Source: Ophiodon elongatus
Lineage: Eukaryota > Chordata > Actinopteri > Perciformes > Hexagrammidae
Direction: 5' to 3'
Length of the DNA stretch: 64,000 nt
Assembly (NCBI GenBank): GCA_016806645.1
Contig: JACSYO010002159.1
Span: 4,545,501 to 4,609,500 of the forward strand
Numbering within the stretch: position 1 is the first letter of the stretch; each line of letters begins with the position of its first letter. Shown here one piece after another: positions 36,121 to 47,500 of this stretch. The notes beneath the pieces were generated by a model. The model was not told the origin of the DNA and ran no database searches. It saw only the letters and a list, made by a program, of their open reading frames with translations. Position numbers and translations under genes: made by a program.

Positions 36121-37881
36121 CAGTACACAGTTGTCTAATGAAGGAGTATGGAGCAACCCTTTGAGCCTTGTTTTGACAGAGAATGGATAAAGCAGGGCTG
36201 CATGCAGGAAAGGAAAGGCTAATTTCATCTGAGATGGCAGTGGCTGATTTTAGTATAATTCTACATTACAGCCTGTAAGGTTTCATTACAGGGCCAAAAC
36301 GGACAGGGTTATTTGTGGTTGTCTGTTAGTGTACTAGATGTAGACTATGTGTGTGTGAGGATATTTAGAAAGCGTTATTATGTGTTTTATTATACAAATT
36401 ATTCTGGTTACGCTAGAATAGTACTTAATATTAATATAAATAATATAGTTATTACAATTTATGAACTATATGTATTAAGTATTCAAGATGAGTGGCCTAT
36501 TTGAATAAAATATTTGTCAGTATTGAAAAAAAGTTATTATGAACATTTGATATTAGAGGAATGAGATTATTTTAACCATCTTTGCACCATCAGAACTGTT
36601 TTATTTTAGCCGAATCATTGGCTGTCTGATGGACTAACCAATCTGCTCAAACCAATGCACACGCCAGCTCATGCGTTCAACCCTGTTGAGCGAGAACATC
36701 TGTGCATACACTGCAGGTGTGTGAATACCATGCTTCCCTTCAGAACACTGAAAGTGTTCATGCTGGTATTTTGGAAAAAAAAACAAATCTGATTTGGGGC
36801 ATGCAAAGTAAAAAAAATGGACAACGAGAACGGAGAGATGGACATTTGGATTTTGCTGGAGAATTGATTTTTGATGTTTTTGTGGATATTTTGCCCGTTT
36901 TTTAACAAAGTGAATATTTGTCATAATTGCAATCTGCTGACATGCAAAGGTTCTGATATTTTCAAAAGAATATAGGAAACTGAGAAAGGGTTAGATTATC
37001 ACTCACCACTCTCATCCCATCAGTGAGCAGTTTCAAACACACACATTCATTCTTTCTTTAACACTCAAGCACACTTATCCTCTAACATACAAATGCGCTC
37101 AGGAGTTTTCCACTGAAGAGGGTTTTCAGTGGAAACTCTTTCATCTGACTGCTATTTTAGGATTAAATATGCAGGCATTACCTTCAAATATAAAGAACAC
37201 GGTTAATGCATTAGTGTGTGAGTGCAGGAACATATGACAATCTTAATGTTTAGCAGAACAGATAGGTCTATATTTTCACCAGTTCCCAGGACAAACTCAC
37301 TGTATTTATAGTTCCAGACAGGACAACCAGGCTCTTAATGGCACTTTTAATAGGGTTTGCAATCTATTTCGTCCAAAGTTATGAATTTGTTTTATGATTT
37401 GGTCTTTTGAATGAAGGTGCAAATCTGTGTGAGATAACAAATATTCACAGATAATAAAATAACTACTTAGGAGAAGAATCTAAAGGCAGAGAAGGAGAGT
37501 GGGCAGTTTTATGGCAACTTGATTGCTTTTAATTATTAAGGCTGTGCAAGTGTCATGAATGGGATGTTGAAACCATCTATTTACACCCAAAAGAATAGCT
37601 CAGCAATAAATACAACATTTGTGAAAGGTATTTAATTGTTCCTAAAACTGATTCAAAGACAATTTCACTCACTGGTTGTAGTTAGTGGGTGATGATGGTT
37701 TCTGGATAGGATTATATAAAAAAAAAAAATCCCTAATACTTTGTCCACCAGAAATGTGAGTAGAACAAAATAGACAATTATCACATACATCAAAATTACC
37801 GTTTAACAAAAAATCTGGTTCTCATTAAACTATTCCTTTCAGTGTAAGCAAAGCACCTCCTTGTATAATGCAATATGTGGG
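36121..37881. other. AT-rich non-coding sequence
   Basis: No gene, RNA or element recognised. Confidence 0.5.
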
Positions 37882-38130
37882 ATGTCTGTGGCTCAAGTGG
37901 TAGAGTAGAGTCGTCCTTCAATCAGCGGATTGGCGTTCGATGTGTCCTTGGGCAAGACACCCAAGTTGCTCTTGTAGCTGTGGCTACGGTGTATGAATGT
38001 TAGTTAGTCCTGATGGGCAGGTGGTACCTTGCATGGTAGCCCTTGTCATCAGTGTATGAATGGATGTGAATGGGTGAATGATGTCATGTAGTCTTAAAGC
38101 GCTTTGAGTACATACAAGTACAGTACCATA
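37882..38130 (+). mobile_element. tRNA-derived SINE with 'GCGCTTTGAGT' tail
   Basis: The head ctgtggctcaagtggtagag is tRNA-like (A box). The body reads gtccttgggcaagacac, ccaagttgctc, gatgggcaggtgg, ccttgcatggtagcc. The tail is gaatgggtgaatgatg and aaagcgctttgagtacat, then acaagtaca. The B box is broken: about 35 bases between ggcgttcga and tgtgtccttg of the usual body are missing, so it is unlikely to be transcribed. Same family as 6394-6536, 45222-45312 (tail only) and 56994-57248 (different tail). Confidence 0.88.
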
Positions 38131-38604
38131 TAACTCGACTTCTTGATTCCAACTCGGAAAACTCACTTACATTCATTAGCATTATTTATTATACACAAAT
38201 AGTTAGAACGTCATCCTTTAAGGCGTTTTGTCCTGCGACTGCTCTTTTATGTCCAGTTAAGCAGTTGTGCTAACAATAAAAACATGATTCAACATAACAA
38301 ACTCTTCTAATCGTGAATATTTAATAAGCCCATCACACACAGCTGTAAACACAATCTGCTGCACTTATAACTCTCATGTAGGTTTGGCCCATGCTTGAGT
38401 GTGTGTATATGTCCATGCCTGCTAATGTAAGTGAATATGTGCGTGTGTTGTGGCATCTTACACTCACTGCAGTGTATTGTTTTCCAAAGAAATGAAAGGG
38501 AATGTTTTAACACATTAACAAAAACAGTTTTTTGTTCAATATAAAAAAAAGTTAACACCTGTCTCGTGCCATTGCACCATTGTATTTTTTTTATATTTAA
38601 CCAA
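38131..38604. other. Non-coding sequence
   Basis: Nothing recognised. Confidence 0.5.
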
Positions 38605-38672
38605 TGTCTACGTATTTCCCTAACCTTAACCAAAATGCGTTGAGTTGCCTAAACATAACCAGGCAATGTCAA
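38605..38672. repeat. Dispersed repeat fragment ('CCTAACCTTAACCAAA' type)
   Basis: Words ccctaaccttaaccaaaa and tgcctaaacataaccag are typical of a common fish repeat. The segment relates to 27895-28060 in the opposite orientation. Confidence 0.45.
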
Positions 38673-38744
38673 TGATACTTTTGGTGCCAGCAGTTAAAGA
38701 AGCAGTTTTTACAGTGCTAGCAGTGAGCAGGTCTGTGTGTTGAC

Positions 38745-39110
38745 ATGCACCTCATGATATGATACGTATCACGATACACGTGTCCCGATACGATATATAC
38801 TGTATATAGCAATAATGAAACTGTAAAAATAAAGCTGAAAATACAACTTGCTGTACCACATGGGTAGTCTAATACATACATCACTTATTGATAACTCAGT
38901 GGACATTTTGCATCAAAACGAAGCAGAGAACACACTGAACTAAAATGCACTTGCCATAAAAGATTCTAGGAAAATAAAGTGTATATTGTATTCTTATTGT
39001 GTCACTTAACACTTTTTTCCGAAAATGCACTTGCCACAACTTAATTTGAAAATAAAATGCATACTGTATTCTTTTCTCATTGTGTCACTGACCACTCTTA
39101 ACTTACATGT
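38745..39110. mobile_element. Possible hAT-like transposon debris with an internal tandem duplication
   Basis: Begins with atgatacgtatcacgata and cccgatacgatatata, resembling the 'ATCACGATAC' ends of fish hAT elements. It then carries two ~80-base tandem units (listed separately). No transposase motif seen. Confidence 0.35.
38942..39098. repeat. Two-copy tandem repeat, about 80-base unit
   Basis: Units start at 38942 and 39022. Both begin aaaatgcacttgcca and share aaaataaa, tactgtattctt or near variants, and tcattgtgtcact. The copies are diverged. Confidence 0.8.
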
Positions 39111-39254
39111 AGATGTCATAAACATCATATGAAATAAAGTGCATGAAGGAAAGTTGTCTGTCACTATGGCTGGATCCCTCCCATTTATGTCCCATTCCTC
39201 CAGGTTCAGTTTTCAGAAACCCCGCGATGTTACTGCCTGTACGGCTTCTGTGCA

Positions 39255-39700
39255 GTGTTTTAGGGATGTGGTGTGACTTAATCGTAACATTCGACTCGAT
39301 GGTCTAGTCGTCTAACATCGCGTGTCAGGGCTACGCTCTCTCTGCAGGGAGAGTCGATGTTTTGATACATTTGGTCACCTCTTTGTAAATCCTGGGCACT
39401 ACATTGCTACATCCATCACGTGTCGGCCAGTCGGGATCACATAGCGCCGCTGAACAGTATACGGCCGCTTGCATGTGAGACGCCATGTTGTGATTTTGGC
39501 CGGATCATGTGACAGGCCGGGAGCTAAGGCAAAAGGTAGCGACATCGAGCGTTACCAGAGCGGAGGAGGAGGTTGTTTGACACACATAAGGATTCGAGGT
39601 TTAGATTTAAAAGACATTTTGAATCCGTTTAAAACAGGATTCTTTGTTTATGTATTGATAAAACCATTGATACACCATTGTTAAAAAAAGACTTCTTTGT
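39255..39700. other. CpG-rich block of probable transposon origin
   Basis: Starts with ttttagggatgtggtgtgac, resembling the start of hAT elements. 39290-39560 is CpG-rich. A 71-codon plus-strand frame (39469-39684) has no recognised domain. It may be the first exon area of a decayed transposon or an unrelated CpG island. Confidence 0.3.
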
Positions 39701-39970
39701 TTTTTGTTTTTTTTTAACCGTTGCACTGATAAAGAGTTAACTTTACACTACACACCACAACTAATTAATTTATTATTTTGACACACCTTAGGCTCTGGAG
39801 TTTGCTGGTTGGTCTAGTTTTGCTATTTCTTATCTAATGAACAGACAAAAATACACAGACAGCAGAGGAGCATTTCCCTCATCTTTAATTCGGATTCCAT
39901 TGTTTTGCTGCTCTCACTATTTTTCAGAATCCCATTAATAGCTAAAGGAGAGAAAAAGGTTGGTTATTGT

Positions 39971-39996
39971 GTTATTATTATTATTATTTTATTATT
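39971..39996. repeat. (ATT)n short array
   Basis: Trinucleotide ATT units with one interruption. Confidence 0.93.
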
Positions 39997-42900
39997 CAAG
40001 GATTTTTGTATGATACCCACATGTGATCAGTTCAAGAGATTATTATGTCTCCTTTTGTTCCTAAGAGTCTCTTGAGTCAAATTCATACAATGAGTATGGA
40101 GAATCTGAGAAAGACCTAGACGGAGATAGCTGTTGTACATGTTGAATGATTTAATTTGTGGATAAGAGTAAAAGTGGTTTGATGAATACATAATGTGTGT
40201 TAATTTTACTGTAACAGCATAGGTAAATAGCAACAACATTACAGGACCAATCAGACCTGCTGAATATTAGTCTTTGTTCAGCAATGTCACTTGAATTCAC
40301 ATTTTGTCAATTGATCCTGACTAGTAGCAGGCCAGGACAAGTGTAGACATATTGATGTGTGCGGGTTATATAGTGTGTGCGTGAATGACTGTGAAATGGC
40401 AGTCCAGATATAAATAGAATGGAAGTCACGCAGGTTAAGGGGGAAGTAAACCGGCGGTCATTTATTATGAATGACATGACCGGACCTCCTATGGCGATGG
40501 GAGCCGTTACCACAGGAGAGACCGAGGACAACGTAAAACAAGAAAAGTGAGCCCAGGCAGAAATAATAGAGACTAACTGTGAAGAAAAAGGGGCAGACCA
40601 AAGCAAGAAAACAAATGAAAAGATATGTTTGAGTTCTGCTGTATGTGATGATTAAATGATGATTGGTTTGGCGGATAATGGGTTAAGCACCCCAGTCTGC
40701 TGTCACAGTAAAGAGTATGGTTCATGGCTGAGAGAGAGAGAGCTATTACATGGAGCAGCAGAAGGTTTCTTTGCCTCATGAGAGGATGTCAGGATACAAA
40801 GTTATGTGATATCTTCATTGTAAAAAAGCAAATGAATTTTTCATCTTAGGGGGGGCCTCCTGTGGTATCAACAGTTTTTTACAGCCAACACCAACTGGCA
40901 AACACAAGTTCTTTGGTTTGTTTTCAAGGTCTGGGGCTTGCAAACACTCCCTCACTCCTTCTGCGTGCCTTGGCTACTGTGAAAGCTACACCCCATTGAA
41001 TGTAAAACAAAAAGAAAGATTAAGCAACAATTTCAAAGGCTGGGGGCACAATGCAGTAATCAGAATGATCTGCAATGGCTCAAGTGTGGAGCAATAGTAA
41101 GTGACTATAAGTAAATTGAATTAAATACTGTACAGAAGTTTCTGAGGTACTTTTTACTCCACTTTATTTGATAACTTAAGTTACTAGTTACTTTGCAATT
41201 TTACATTAATAATGTAAAATGTAATCTATAAAGATGGAGATTAAACTGACAGGCTACCCAGCACCCAAAATACTGAAAAAATGTTAAAATTTGCTCCATT
41301 ATTACCAACTTTAACATTAAACAATGTGCACATTCATGTTACAAATTAATTCTCATTGTAATCTAATAATCTAATATGCATTATTCTGAAACGGTCATTC
41401 TGCATAATGAGTACAACTTCTTTTGGAACTTATAGAAAATATGTCGACGTAAACGATGTCAACACTCACCCCAATTAATGATGCATGATGCTCTGAATCT
41501 TGTCAATAATCAATGATTCTGTGTGTATTCCAGTAAATGCTTTTTTTATACTGTAGCCAAATATAGCACTGACATCAAGGGGAAAGAAATAGTCAAATGA
41601 GACAAGATTCCAGCAATAACAACACTAACAACTCTAAATGAAGGCCCATGTAAGCAGGTGTTATGTACTAACTACAAGCATGTGTGTGTCAATCTCACAT
41701 AAATTAGTTTGTTTACACATCATAACATGACAAGCCATAATTGCATATGTAGATAGATAACAAGCTGACAGCTGATAATATGGGTTTGTTGCCGTAGGTA
41801 CGGAAAATTATCTACCCACACCCTGTCACGCTGCTACGTCACCATGACATAGTGATGGGTATATCAGCATATGTACAATCTAACCACCAGGTCTCATCTT
41901 AATCTGGGGGAGCCAGCCTTGCATTTGCGTGCATACAAATGTGTATACACGTACAATATGTACAGCTGAGAGGGTTGTGTTGATCTCAGATAGCACTTGC
42001 TTATGCTGTGCGTCTCGTGGTCCCAGTAACCATTCCTTATGAAGAACACAAACATATTCACAAGTGTTATATTTGTATCTACTTTATCTCAGCTTTTCAA
42101 CACATAGCAGGCACCACCCACAGTGGGACGATCATTTATTTATAGTGAAGAGAGAAAGAGGGCATAAGGGCAAGTCCCAAATGAATACACTTAACGAATA
42201 CAAAGTGAGTTGAAATATCTGAGGACAATGTGTTACAAAAAAATCATATTGATTTAAGGAGCTTTCTAAAACCACCCTGCAGCCATTTGACAGAGAGAAA
42301 CTCTGCAGGAGGATTGATGTCACAAAATTATTGGGAGTGCATTCCCCTAATTCTTGCCTAATGTGCAGTATTGGCAAGCGGGTACTCTGTAAAGATTGTA
42401 CTCAAAACCAATTGAAATGGTTTAACAAAATCAATGAAACCAAAATATTATATAAGTTACTTATATAATTTTTCTTATTGACAGTAATTTATTGGCACAT
42501 AGTTTATTGTTCATTAATTCATTAATACAATGATGTGGCCAACAGAAAAAGGAAATGCATTCATTTTCATAGAAGGTTTCTCAAATATCATTTAATTTTA
42601 CATTTGTAATAATTAACCTTGTCAGTTATCGAAAGTTTTTACTTTTTTTAAAGTCAGTGTTTCTTTGTTATTATTACATAACATTTCATTTATCACAGAG
42701 AGGAAGAAGAACTTCCAGTTGAACTTTGTATTCCATTGTACTATTGTATTTTTCCGAAGCCTTACTGAACATTTACTCAAATCAAATCCCTCCCACAGAT
42801 TTAAAATGCATTTCTCTCACTGAATTCAGAAAAATAAGAATGCAAACCGAATGACCCACGACTTTAGACTATAGTAACTGACATTTCCAAGGAAGCAATC

Positions 42901-43596
42901 AACATCTCACTAAGTGTTTCAGCATACCATCAGCTGTACGTTCTAAAATTGTGCTTTTCTGCCCTGATATTATATTGCAATTCTTCAAAGCATGTATCAC
43001 CCACCTAAATTAGCTGGCTTATGGCTGTGACTATATGCCATTGTAACTGTAAAATATGTTTACTGCTAGCATGTACTATATAATAAAATAACACGGTCAA
43101 GCCGTTTTGGAAATGCTGCAAACATTACACAGTTTGGAGCATCAAGTCATCCGTTAGGAGACTGAGAAGAAGTTAATTTGTTGTCAGATTGTTTATGAAT
43201 TAGCTACATTTCCATATCTAAAGGTCTCACGGTTAATTATCGTTTGATATGAGAGTGATTAGTATTAGTTGTGTGTAACCCTCTGGATTATTTGTGTTCC
43301 ATGTTCAAAGTTATTTAGGATGTAATACAGTGTTAAACAGCTGTGACTGTGTATAGTGATACTGTAATTTGCATACAACTGTGAATGCAGCCTTATTAGT
43401 TTCTATGAAAGATACATTGGTTTACAGGTGGAGAAGTTGTAAAAATGAAATTACAAATTATAGCCTTACATGCTATGATCCTGTTTGTTTTTTTATATAT
43501 ACATCCTACTTTAGATTTAATGATGCAACTTTAAGTTCTTAGTAATTTATTGGCTGGTGGCGGGAGAGTGGCAACGGATAGATGCAGCGGTGTGTG

Positions 43597-43598
<2 letters not shown>
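39997..43598. other. Unique-looking, AT-rich sequence
   Basis: No gene or recognised mobile element over about 3.6 kb. 40730-40742 is a short GA run. Confidence 0.5.

Positions 43599-43658
<60 letters not shown>
43599..43658. repeat. (CA)30 microsatellite
   Basis: Pure CA array. Confidence 0.97.
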
Positions 43659-43663
<5 letters not shown>

Positions 43664-43689
43664 CTCTCAGGAAATGGTCTACACACTCG

Positions 43690-44000
43690 CTACACATTAC
43701 ATAGTAGGTGGCAGTATGCATCTTTAAAGTTGGTTAGCAAATGTGACCCTCCAACAAACACAAAGAAGAACCTTACTCTGATTGGTCGAGCAGACACAGG
43801 AGCAGACCTTTACCCAACAGCAGCCACATAGACTAGTAAGTAACAGCAGTCCACTGGGTGCAGCTGCACCGCGTTCTGGCTGCGACACGGCCGCCGGAGC
43901 TGATCATGGCCACTGGAGACAATGCTTGTGCTACAAAGTGCTTTAGAAGCGCCCCAGAAGCGTCTCTCCGCTTTGCTCTTGACTATTGAGTCTACTTACT
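43690..44000. repeat. Probable dispersed fish repeat
   Basis: Left part gtaggtggcagtatgcatc, gttggttagcaaatgtgacc and aacacaaagaagaa resembles the end of a frequent fish repeat ('GGTGGCGGTAATGCACC...AAAGAAGAAG'). The following 43860-43990 is GC-rich (acacggccgccggagctg, agcgccccagaagcgtctc) and may be part of the same or a neighbouring element. Class unknown. Confidence 0.45.
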
Positions 44001-45221
44001 GGCGCCTTAGTTAACCGTTTATTAACATTCACCCATGTGCTAATTTCCAACCCTGGGACTGTGTGAGAGTTGTTAGTTTGCTTGCCATTCTTTGATATGG
44101 TATGGTATTCATAGAAAAGCATGGAGGGACTACTGAAGAATCAGTCTGGATAAGAGGGTTGCCATTTTTCTGTTCTACTGTCAGCTGTGTTAACAGCCAG
44201 GCTAACATTGGACTCTAAATTTGAGATATTTGGTTAGTAAAAAATGTTTTCAATATCCATCATTTACAGTATTTAAGTTTTTAAGACATTTGAGTTTTTG
44301 AGATACTTGAATAATTGAGATAGTCTGATTGACATTTAAAGGATTCTAGTGTAACTGTATGTATTATAGAGCCAAGAGGGAAGAAGGGGAATCTTTCCTT
44401 TTCAATTTTTCGCCTAAAAGTTTGTTAAATTAATATATTGATTTTTCCTGTAAGTTGGCAGACACCAATTCAATAGTTCATAGGATTACATTACTACTAG
44501 GGCGCCAGTCACAATGACTGTAGAGCAGAGCACTAATACATGTGTCTTCAGGTGTAAAATTAAATCCAGACAATCTATTTAAATGCTGAAAATAAAAGTT
44601 AAAATCTGACATACTTGGTATTATGAATCAACACTGCTAAATATTTCTCACTTCAGGTATCAATTTCAGTTTACAGCTATCAGCACCAGTATAAACAAAA
44701 TGATTCCTTTGCTTTTATTGAAAAGCCATTCAGGAACTCACTGGCAGTTATCAAGGTTATTGCCTCAGAGGTACAAGGGAGCTACAGATGGAAAAACGCT
44801 TTGTTTTATTTGATAGATTTCAGATGGAAAAATGTACTCTGACTGTGGAATGAAATGGAAATTACACTCCGTTCCGGCAGTTAACTTTAAGTAGCTACAA
44901 AATAATACCACAACACACAATGAACATATGTACTTTGCACATGAAACCATACAAGTGATTTAAGAAGTAGAAAAATAATGCTTCAGCTAGAACAGTGGGA
45001 AATCAAACATGTATTTGCTTTGTTCTTTCTATCAGCCAGTTTCTTCTGGGAATTTGGGGGTTTCAGGGACTTGGAGGGAGTTAAAAAATAAAAAGGTTAA
45101 CTTTACAAGCTATTCTCAGCATTTTTAGATTAAATATATTTAAATAAAACTGCCTTAAGGACAACTGAAAGAAAGGAAGGAAGGAGAGAGAATGAAATCA
45201 ACATTACTCCAGTATTTAGGT
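44001..45221. other. AT-rich non-coding sequence
   Basis: No gene, RNA or element recognised. Confidence 0.5.
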
Positions 45222-45312
45222 GGTGAATGGGTGAATGATATGTAGTGTAAAAGCACTTTGAGTGATCGGAAGACTAGAAAGGCGCTGTACAAGTACAAGT
45301 CTATTTACCATT
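45222..45312 (+). mobile_element. SINE 3' tail fragment
   Basis: gtgaatgggtgaatgatatg, agtgtaaaagcactttgagt, ggcgctgtacaagtacaagt and tctatttacc match the tail of the SINE at 37882-38130. The head and body are absent. Confidence 0.8.
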
Positions 45313-45587
45313 ACTTATTCCTTGTCAAGCTTTGAAACTGACTTGACCTTCATGTAGGAAATGTGTACAACAGTCAAAATGATTGTCTTTGTGGTGTTCT
45401 TTCAGAATGTTTAAATTCGTGGTCATGGCCCTGCTTCCTACAATTATGTTATTGTAAATTGGCTGTACAGATTTCTGACACTGAATTCTTCGGTGAGGTT
45501 ATTCACTCATTCTCTAGTATTATGAAATGTTACCGTTTTAGACACTGTAGTGGCTAAAATGGTGTCCTGTCGTTACAATTTGTTTGT

Positions 45588-45797
45588 AATTTCATACAGG
45601 CATTCATAATCTTTAGAAGAGGAAATTTATTGTTCGTGATCCGCTGACTTTTTTTCTAGCACCACAATGAAGTTGACATTTTTGTCTAGACATGTGTTGA
45701 ACGCTAAATCGAACAGTAAACATTAGACGTTCTAAATGTGGGCATGTTAGCATGCTAGCATTAGTATTTGGCTTAAAGTACAGCCTCACCGAGCTGG
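45588..45797 (+). mobile_element. Second copy of the 'GCATGTTAGCATGCTAGC' fish repeat, truncated
   Basis: catacaggcattcataatc, gtgatccgctgac, tctagcaccacaatgaagtt, tgttagcatgctagcatt and ggcttaaagtacagcctcac follow the order of the same family as 12795-13352. It stops after gagctg at 45796, where a GC-rich coding-like segment begins. Confidence 0.78.
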
Positions 45798-45807
45798 TAT
45801 ATAAACA

Positions 45808-46130
45808 TTATAGCCCGGGCCTCCAGCAGCGTGTTGTCAGTGTTGGCTCCCAGCAGAGACGGGCTGAGCAGTGAGGTGAAGCTCAGGTCTTGGCTGCAGG
45901 AGGAGACGCTACTTCTGGACGTTGAGCTCTGCTCCTCCAGCCGCGGCATCCGACTGCAGGTCAAAGAAGGCAGCAAAGCCGGATATGGGTCTGTCATGCG
46001 TGGGCTGGGTGCTTGCGAAGGCCCTGCTGTAATCTGAGTTGAAGAGTTTCTGGTGAACCTGCAGGACTTTATCTGATTTTGCACGGAATCCAGCCCAGTG
46101 GCATCGATAACGCGCATGAAGAATAATCAT
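45808..46130 (-). pseudogene. Frame-broken coding-like segment, product not recognised
   Basis: Read on the minus strand, the first part (46130-45909) has exon-like codon choice: SDKVLQVHQKLFNSDYSRAF, then a stretch with ISGFAAFFDLQ, ending AELNVQK-stop. The second part (about 45930-45808), in another frame, also looks coding: SCSQDLSFTSLLSPSLLG and then TDNTLLEARA. The first frame is the shorter; the second is open throughout 46117-45773. GC content is well above the neighbours. A one-base frameshift between the parts, or overlapping real and chance frames, would explain this. It lies directly against a fish repeat. I know no family that fits. Most likely a processed-pseudogene piece or one exon of an unknown gene. 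Confidence 0.35.
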
Positions 46131-46476
46131 ATAGAAATAGCCAATCTTCTCGTTGATGGTCTTGTTTACTTATGTAGGTCACAAAGAGGCATCAGTATTA
46201 AATTGAGACTGTTTCATAACCAATTAAAAGTTCCTCACAGTAACTTTAAAGTCATACGCTCTAAGCTGTTTAATGATATTGATCTACATTTTGTGTACTT
46301 TACTATTTTCCTTGGTACAGTAAGATTCTTTAATTTGTGAATCTGTTTTTGTAGAGGCATTGGGTAAATGAATATTCTAAGGGAATTTCATCACTAACAC
46401 ACACTCACAGGGACCAAGAGACAACCATCTCAGTCTTAATTGAAAGATGTAATCTTGCAAATGGAAGCCATGAAAC

Positions 46477-46479
<3 letters not shown>
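46131..46479. other. AT-rich non-coding sequence
   Basis: Nothing recognised. Confidence 0.5.

Positions 46480-46534
<55 letters not shown>
46480..46534. repeat. (GA)n microsatellite
   Basis: GA array with one AAA interruption near 46512. Confidence 0.97.
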
Positions 46535-47228
46535 CCAGAGCAGAGAGTGTTTATGCGTATACAGTATGTAGGCCTCAAGAGACTCACTCAGGGACACTTT
46601 TGACAGAATGAAAAAACAAAACGCGGATGACCTCCAGTAATCTCCTTTCATCTTCTCCTCTTCCTCTATCTCTCTTCTTCTCCACCATGTCCCTCCTCCT
46701 CTCCGTCTCTCTTTCTCTTCATATCTTCCATTCCCCAATATCTGTCCCCATCTCTCACTTCCATTGCGCTCCTGTCATCACACGCACTTGTCCACTCAAT
46801 CACTGTAATTTGCTCCTTCCATTCACACTTGCTCCTGATAGGTACCACATCTCTCAGGCCCTCTTTGTGTGTTTTTATGCTCTTTCATATGTGCTCTCTT
46901 TTATGCCCATATGTCCCCTGTACTCACTCTAAACAACATTTTGCACGACAGTAAAATCTCTGTGTGTCTGCGAGTTGTTGCTGGAAGGCCACAAGCTGTA
47001 AAATCTTAACAAACATGTTCTGCACTTATCACCCATTTCACCCATCAAAGACAACTCATAATGTACAGTATGTTTAAAGGTTTATTTTGTGTTAGTGTAT
47101 TTTAAATCAAAATAATATTAATGTGCCAAATCCATGGTTTTGTCAATAAACATGGCTGCCTACAGTTCCTAAAGAAAACAAACTGATACAGGTCATGTAT
47201 AATTGACTAGAACTTTAATGGCTAAATT
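46535..47228. other. Pyrimidine-rich then AT-rich non-coding sequence
   Basis: 46630-46760 is pyrimidine-rich. No gene. Confidence 0.5.
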
Positions 47229-47500
47229 TACCTCCAACAAACTCTCTCCCCCAGCACCTCAGACATTCTCCGTCACTCGCCACTTTCAAAGCAGCACTTA
47301 AAACTTATTTATTTAAATCTGCTTTTAAGCTGTGATGCTAGTTAAGTATGTTTTTGTTTTGTTTCTTACTGTTATGTCATCTCTCTTGTGTACATCGCTA
47401 TTGCTTCTATTGTTTGTTTTTACCATGTCAAGTGCCTTGAGTACCTTTTAAAGGCTATACAAATAAAATATATTATTATCATTATTATTATTATTATTAA
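47229..47500 (+). mobile_element. 5'-truncated L2-like LINE 3' end with (ATT)n tail
   Basis: The segment has the C-terminus of a LINE reverse-transcriptase protein (listed separately). Its short 3' UTR includes gtgccttgagtacctttt and ggctatacaaataaaat, and it ends in an ATT array (47476-47500). This is the usual structure of fish L2-clade copies. The 5' cut is abrupt at about 47229. No target-site duplication was identified. Confidence 0.85.
47231..47335 (+). pseudogene. C-terminal remnant of LINE ORF2 (L2-like)
   Basis: An in-frame 34-codon remnant ends at TGA 47333-47335. It reads PPTNSLPQHLRHSP followed by SLATFKAALKTYLFKSAF. The pattern 'LP..LR...SL..FK..LKT.LF..AF' is the typical end of L2-type LINE proteins. 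No stop or frameshift interrupts it, but the reverse-transcriptase and endonuclease domains are absent because the copy is truncated. Confidence 0.8.

Noticed and set aside
35746..36228. 160-codon minus-strand frame
   Set aside because: It passes through the CA/GT array as a His-Thr repeat and has no recognisable domain on either side.
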